DNA of 64,000 bases, from positions 1-64,000 of the forward strand of contig CBDCGP010000009.1 of NCBI GenBank assembly GCA_965216655.1, read 5' to 3'. Below, piece after piece: positions 59,942 through 64,000 of this stretch. Every line of letters begins with the position of its first letter. The first letter of the stretch is position 1. The notes beneath the pieces are model-generated. The model was not told the origin of the DNA and did no database searches. It saw only the letters and a list, made by a program, of their open reading frames with translations. The stretch is from JAHELU01 sp965216655. GTDB lineage: Bacteria > Actinomycetota > Acidimicrobiia > Acidimicrobiales > SZUA-35. The position numbers and the translations under genes are program-made.

Positions 59942-60658
59942 TCAGCCGCCGAACATCATCAGCCACTGCTCCACCGAGGACGGCTTGTACACCACGTTGC
60001 GGGCCCGGGTGTCGCCCATCGACCGTGAGGTTTCGGGCGGTGAGTAGAGGTGGCCGGGATAGAGCACGGCGGTATCGGGCACCTTGGCCAGCCGATCGGT
60101 GAGCGAGTAGTAGAGCTGTTCGGCGTCGCCGCCGGGCAGATCGGTTCGTCCGCAGCCGTCGAGGAACAGGGTGTCTCCCGACACCAGGTGATCGCGCACG
60201 AGGAAGCACTGGGACCCCGGGGTGTGGCCGGGGGTGTGGATCAGTTCAACGTCGATGGAACCGACGGACACGACATCGCCGGAAGCGTGCCCGACGAGAT
60301 GATCGGCGCTCACCCCGGTCACCTCGGTCACGTAGGCGACCTCGGGCTCCTGAAGGTGGATCGGCACGTCGACCCGTTCGAGCAGATCGGCGATTCCGAC
60401 AAGGGTGTGGCCCATCATGTGGCCCCCGACATGATCGGGATGGTAATGGGTTCCCAGCACGCCGGTCACCGTCATGCCGTCGGCCTCGGCGACGGCGAGC
60501 AGGTCGTCGACGTCGTAGGCCGGGTCGACGACGAGAGCCTCGCCGGTCTCACGGTCGCCGATCAGGTAGACGAAGTTCACCATCTGCTGGGCGATCATGT
60601 CGTCGGTGGCGAAGTCCCGCCCGCTCAGCAACTGCCGGAAGTAGAGCCGATCGTTCAT
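59942..60658 (-). CDS. Glyoxalase II-like metallo-beta-lactamase hydrolase
   Basis: 238 residues. Zinc-binding motif GTHYHPDHVGGH near residue 70, then HTPGHTPGS and SGDTLFLDGCGRTDL, with CGR typical of glyoxalase-II-like and persulfide-dioxygenase-like members. Cytoplasmic. It could hydrolyse a thioester or oxidise a persulfide; the GCGRTDL segment is shared by ETHE1-type proteins. ATG at 60658. Probably co-transcribed with the YcxB-like gene after it. Confidence 0.9.
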   Translation of the reverse strand: MNDRLYFRQLLSGRDFATDDMIAQQMVNFVYLIGDRETGEALVVDPAYDVDDLLAVAEADGMTVTGVLGTHYHPDHVGGHMMGHTLVGIADLLERVDVPIHLQEPEVAYVTEVTGVSADHLVGHASGDVVSVGSIDVELIHTPGHTPGSQCFLVRDHLVSGDTLFLDGCGRTDLPGGDAEQLYYSLTDRLAKVPDTAVLYPGHLYSPPETSRSMGDTRARNVVYKPSSVEQWLMMFGG

Positions 60659-60753
60659 GGTCCCACTGTAACGACGACACTCCGACCACCCCGCACAGGC
60701 GGTGCAGCCGGAGGACCACCCCGGCCTCGGCCGGGAGGGACCTCCGGCTGTCC

Positions 60754-61794
60754 ATGACGCCCGACCTTCCCTCTGATCGTCGGTTCGTCGAGTTGAACAG
60801 CGTACCGTACATTTTGCTGCATTTGTTGGACAGATTTGTTGCATGCGACGCCACAATTGCGCCACACTTTGTTGTGGCCAATACAACCGAGGCGGAACTT
60901 CGACGACTGGTCGCCCACGGACTCGCCGCGGTCAACCAGCGCAACGGCGGCCGCTACCTGAGCACCATCGCCCGCCGGGTGGGCGTCGATCGCACGACGG
61001 TGACCCGCTGGTCCAAGGCCACGAGCACCGCATCGGTCGATCACTGCCGGATCCTGGCCGTGGCCTACCCGGACGACTTCGACGAGGCCCAGCTGCTCGA
61101 GCTGCACGCGGCCGCTGCACTCGGTCACCCGGATTCCGCCGCCGATGGTGTGCTGCGCACAGCCGGCCAGGCCATCACCATTGGAGCGTCCGTTCACTGG
61201 AGCGCCGAGGAGATCCACCGCGAGCTCACCTCCGCGTTGCTCGCGGAACCGGTCGCACCTCAGAACCGGGTTTGTTGCATGACGGCGTTCCATCTCGATC
61301 GGCGGGGCCTGGACACCGTCACGCTCGACCCCGACCTCGATCAGCCGACCCGGGACCGGATCATGGGCTGGCGGGAGGCATTGATACAGCGGGCGGCTGA
61401 GGGTTGGAAGATCCGGGTCGTCGTGTCGTCGTCGAACCTCGACCGACTGGAGACGATACGGGGCATGGTCGAACTGGTCGACGGAGCCAACGTGGAGATC
61501 CGAGCGTATGACCGTTCGACACCGATGACGATGACCGTGCTCGTCGTCGCCAACCGTCACGTTCTCATCGCCTACGACCACCGGCGCTGGGAGCGTCCGG
61601 ACGCCGCGGTCCTGCTGACATCCCGGTCGGTTGTCGACTGGGGCAACCACTATTTCGACCAGGTGTTCCACGACGCCCCCTACCAGCTTCGCTCGGTCGA
61701 AGGGCCCCGCTGGGACGAGTTCGAGCGGCTTCGGGATCGGGCCCAGGCGCTCCGAAACCCCGGGCCGTCCGAAACCCTGGGCCATCCGAAATGA
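60754..61794 (+). CDS. HTH regulator with PLD-like C-terminal domain
   Basis: 346 residues. Residues about 25-100 contain a helix-turn-helix: YLSTIARRVGVDRTTVTRWS. The C-terminal region (IRVVVSSSNLDRLETIRGMV to NHYFDQVFHDAPYQL) has a strand-helix layout resembling PLD-like sensor/effector domains of TrmB-type regulators, without HKD catalytic motifs. A sensory transcription factor is the likeliest reading; the ligand is unknown. ATG at 60754; the codons at 60780-60890 are AT-richer than the surroundings (TTTTGCTGCATTTGTTGG). Divergent from the hydrolase, 95 bp away. Confidence 0.65.
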   Translation: MTPDLPSDRRFVELNSVPYILLHLLDRFVACDATIAPHFVVANTTEAELRRLVAHGLAAVNQRNGGRYLSTIARRVGVDRTTVTRWSKATSTASVDHCRILAVAYPDDFDEAQLLELHAAAALGHPDSAADGVLRTAGQAITIGASVHWSAEEIHRELTSALLAEPVAPQNRVCCMTAFHLDRRGLDTVTLDPDLDQPTRDRIMGWREALIQRAAEGWKIRVVVSSSNLDRLETIRGMVELVDGANVEIRAYDRSTPMTMTVLVVANRHVLIAYDHRRWERPDAAVLLTSRSVVDWGNHYFDQVFHDAPYQLRSVEGPRWDEFERLRDRAQALRNPGPSETLGHPK

Positions 61795-61836
61795 GGAATC
61801 GGCCTGGTGAATGGTCGGTACAGTGAACGGGTGACC

Positions 61837-62760
61837 ATGAAACGAATCGCGTATCTCGGGCCGTCCGGCACCTTCACCGAACAGGCTCTGCGCTCGGAAC
61901 CGGATCTTGCCGCAATGGACCTAGTGCCGTTTCCCAAGTTCGTCGACGTGTTGGATGCAACCTCCAACGGCGACACCGACCTTGGTTTCGTGGCCATCGA
62001 GAACGCCATCGAGGGAACGGTCAATGTCACGCTCGACGCCCTTGCGTTCGACCATGATCTGATCATCCGGCGAGAGGTGGTGCTCGACATCCACCTCAAC
62101 CTGATGGCTGCGCCGGGAACCACGATCGCTGACATCACGACCGTTTCGTCGCACCCGGTGGCCAGCGCCCAGTGCCGCAAGTTCCTCCACAAGGAGTTGC
62201 CCGATGCGCCGGTCAAGGCGGCCAACGCCACCGCGGAGGCCGCGGCCCAGGCGGCCACTACTCCTGGTCTGGCCGCGATCGGCCCGGCGCTGGCCGCCGA
62301 GAACTACGGGCTGGAGATGTTGGCCACCGACATCGCCGATCACGAGGGCAACCAGACGAGGTTCGTGCTCGTCGGCCGCGACGGGGTGCCCCAACCGTCC
62401 GGTCACGACAAGACCACGGTGGTGCTCCGGCAGCGGGAGAACCGTCCCGGTTCGCTGGTGGCGATCCTCCAGCAGTTCGCGGCCCGCAGCATCAACCTGT
62501 CACGGTTGTCGTCACGGCCGGTCAAGCGTGGCCTGGGTGAGTACTGCTTCATCGTCGACTTCGACGGCCACATCGCCGACGAGTTGACCGCCGACTGCCT
62601 GCGCAGCATCCACGCCAAACACGCTGACATCAAGTTCCTGGGCAGCTACCCGACCGCAGGTGAAGGATCGACCGCCACCAGGGCCGAGGCGGAGTCGGCG
62701 TGGGCCGACGCCAACACCTGGATGGAGTCACTCCGCCACCAGATCGCCGACGACGTCTAA
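61837..62760 (+). CDS. pheA: Prephenate dehydratase
   Basis: 307 residues. Converts prephenate to phenylpyruvate in phenylalanine biosynthesis. The start MKRIAYLGPSGTFTEQAL is at ATG 61837. Catalytic-domain motifs: FVAIENAIEGTVN, TTVSSHPVASAQC, and the TRF motif in GNQTRFVLVG. A C-terminal ACT domain (RPGSLVAILQQFAARSINLS, SSRP, GEYCFIVDFDGH) gives feedback inhibition by phenylalanine. The monofunctional form without chorismate mutase is usual in actinobacteria. It ends with a short Ala/Glu/Asp tail and two hairpin repeats. Confidence 0.97.
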   Translation: MKRIAYLGPSGTFTEQALRSEPDLAAMDLVPFPKFVDVLDATSNGDTDLGFVAIENAIEGTVNVTLDALAFDHDLIIRREVVLDIHLNLMAAPGTTIADITTVSSHPVASAQCRKFLHKELPDAPVKAANATAEAAAQAATTPGLAAIGPALAAENYGLEMLATDIADHEGNQTRFVLVGRDGVPQPSGHDKTTVVLRQRENRPGSLVAILQQFAARSINLSRLSSRPVKRGLGEYCFIVDFDGHIADELTADCLRSIHAKHADIKFLGSYPTAGEGSTATRAEAESAWADANTWMESLRHQIADDV

Positions 62761-62767
62761 CCCCCAC

Positions 62768-62875
62768 TCGTTCTGTGCGCCCCAGCCCTCGGTTCCGATG
62801 CGGTGAGCGCACGGTTCGCCTGCGGTCGTCGTTCTGTGCGCTCCAGCCCTCGGTTCCGGGGCGGTGAGCGCACGG
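62768..62875. repeat. Duplicated hairpin repeat between convergent genes
   Basis: Two 47-nt copies (62768-62814 and 62829-62875) differ at three positions and are spaced 61 bp apart. Each has complementary ends (CTGTGCGC and GCGCACGG, one T-G pair) and can fold into a hairpin. They sit between the convergent pheA and peptidase genes and probably form double terminators. Confidence 0.75.
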
Positions 62876-62885
62876 AATGGCCTGG

Positions 62886-64000
62886 TCAGCCGCCAGGTAG
62901 GCGAGTGACTTCGATGAGCGTGTCGTCGGCCAGGAGGCGACGGGCCATCGCCGAGACGTCGGACGCGTCGATGCCGGCCAGGGCGGCGGGATCGGCGAAC
63001 GGGTCGTCGGCCGTGCCGTCGAGGTGGCCGGTGAGCAGCGCCTCGAGCAGATCGAAGTTGGTGAAGAACTGCAGGTCGTTGCCCAGCACCGCCTTGGCCT
63101 CGGCAAGATCGGCGGCCGACGGACCGTCGGTCAACAGCACATCCAGCTCCTCGTCGACCGCGGCCTTGATCTCGTCGAGGCGGGCCGGGTCGCCGTCGAC
63201 GGCGACGATGAACGAGGTGTCTCCGGAATTGAGATAGCCGGTGTTGATCACCGCGTCCCCACCGCCGTAGGAGGCGCCCAGCTCCTCACGGACCCGGCTG
63301 AACAACCGGTCGTTGATCACGGCGGCGACCAGGTCGGCGGTCAGTCGATCCCGTGCGCCGAGTGATCCGGCGAATACGTGATGACGATCGAAGCCGGCCC
63401 CCGAGTCGTTCTGGCCGGCGCCGACCGTCAACCGGATCGGCCCTGAGGGATAGGGTTCGCGATCCGGGCTCGTGCCCACCCCGCCGCCGGGTAGCGAACC
63501 CAGATAGTCGGCTGCTGCGTCGCCGACCGCATCACGGTCGACATCGCCGACCACGAGGAACACGAAGTCGTCGACCGATCCGAACCGGCTACGGAAGATC
63601 GAGAGCAGCTCTTCCGGTGCGGCCGCCTCGACCTCGGCCTCGGTCGGCACGGCGAACAGGTTCGGCGTCGCCTCGAAACGCGCCTTCTGCTCGGCCACGA
63701 ACGATGCGATCGACGGGTCGGTCTCGATCGTCCGCAACTGGTTCTCCATCTGATTGCGGGCCTCGGCCAGACCGCCGCCGTCGATGCGCGGTTCACTGAT
63801 GTAGCCGGCGAGCAGCTCGAACATCACGTCGACATCGCCCGCCGCGGCCGACGCGCTGAAACCCTGGAACCTGGTTTCGACGAACGGGGCGACGAACACC
63901 TGACGATCGGCCAGGTACCGGTCGAGGGTCACCTGGCCGACATCGGCGACGCCGGAGGTGGTCACCGCACCGATCGCCATGTCGGCCAGCGCACTCTCGT
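62886..64000 (-). CDS. M16 family peptidase (insulinase-like), partial
   Basis: The C-terminal part of a zinc peptidase-family protein; the N-terminus lies beyond the right edge. About 370 residues are visible, including an M16 C-terminal domain: VFLVVGDVDRDAVGDAAADY, then ELGASYGGGDAVINTGYLNS and the helical AVDEELDVLLTDGPSAADLA. The active-site HXXEH motif would be in the missing N-terminal half, so activity cannot be judged. FFTNFDLLEALL and LLADDTLIEVTRLPGG near the C-terminus are typical of the tail. It is convergent with pheA. Confidence 0.88.
   Translation of the reverse strand, partial: ESALADMAIGAVTTSGVADVGQVTLDRYLADRQVFVAPFVETRFQGFSASAAAGDVDVMFELLAGYISEPRIDGGGLAEARNQMENQLRTIETDPSIASFVAEQKARFEATPNLFAVPTEAEVEAAAPEELLSIFRSRFGSVDDFVFLVVGDVDRDAVGDAAADYLGSLPGGGVGTSPDREPYPSGPIRLTVGAGQNDSGAGFDRHHVFAGSLGARDRLTADLVAAVINDRLFSRVREELGASYGGGDAVINTGYLNSGDTSFIVAVDGDPARLDEIKAAVDEELDVLLTDGPSAADLAEAKAVLGNDLQFFTNFDLLEALLTGHLDGTADDPFADPAALAGIDASDVSAMARRLLADDTLIEVTRLPGG

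Overview
The window reads as one chromosomal stretch of a high-GC actinobacterium. Its mix of secreted DUF4214 proteins, a DUF5317 protein, a DUF222/HNH (13E12-type) gene, a FadD15-like ligase, Lhr and several ECF sigma factors fits a free-living Acidimicrobiia/Ilumatobacter-type organism. That placement is inferred from gene content and was not tested. I saw no rRNA, tRNA, CRISPR array, insertion sequence or phage gene.

Layout. 0-3.7 kb: a minus-strand sugar-uptake operon with a ROK repressor, a ROK sugar kinase and a sugar-binding lipoprotein that is frameshifted here; the permeases should lie beyond the left edge. 3.8-8.9 kb: a membrane protein, a DUF5317 protein coupled to a GGDEF-EAL c-di-GMP enzyme, two tiny ORFs with ribosome binding sites, and an ArsR-SRPBCC-DUF1801 operon with a readable promoter/operator. 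9-14.2 kb: pyruvate kinase, then a subtilase with a free-standing copy of its own prodomain, followed by a sulfite-oxidase-type molybdoenzyme. 14.2-19 kb: an HNH nuclease behind a promoter that carries a LexA-like box, and a large Roco (LRR-GTPase) protein. 19-27.4 kb: a secreted metallo-beta-lactamase-fold protein, a degenerate GGDEF protein, a secreted copper-radical oxidase with DUF4214 domains, a small hypothetical protein and a long-chain acyl-CoA ligase with two frameshifts near its 3' end.

27.5-35.6 kb is the most enigmatic part: a run of five same-strand genes of unknown family. It holds a giant protein of about 1,400 residues with central membrane segments and a cysteine cluster, a soluble protein with faint sigma/HTH features, and three more proteins, at least two of them clearly membrane proteins. 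It is the best candidate for an undescribed system.

35.6-47.5 kb: a crotonase, a Ser/Thr-rich anchored protein, two ECF-sigma/membrane-partner pairs, a methyltransferase, a PlsC-like acyltransferase divergent from a patatin phospholipase, a 97-bp tandem repeat, a decayed AbiEi/DUF559 gene, and a SELENBP1-type methanethiol oxidase overlapping a 2Fe-2S ferredoxin. 47.5-64 kb: an ABC ATPase with altered signature and switch motifs, Lhr helicase, DUF1206 and DUF4214-excalibur proteins, a third ECF-sigma pair whose partner is a VanW protein, polyphosphate kinase, a doubled YcxB-like protein, a glyoxalase-II-like hydrolase, an HTH regulator, prephenate dehydratase and an M16 peptidase cut by the right edge.

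Recurring themes are ATGA stop/start overlaps in operons, sigma factors paired with single-pass envelope proteins, and hairpin terminators without T-tracts. Three apparent single-base insertions in otherwise conserved genes suggest either recent decay or residual sequencing errors.
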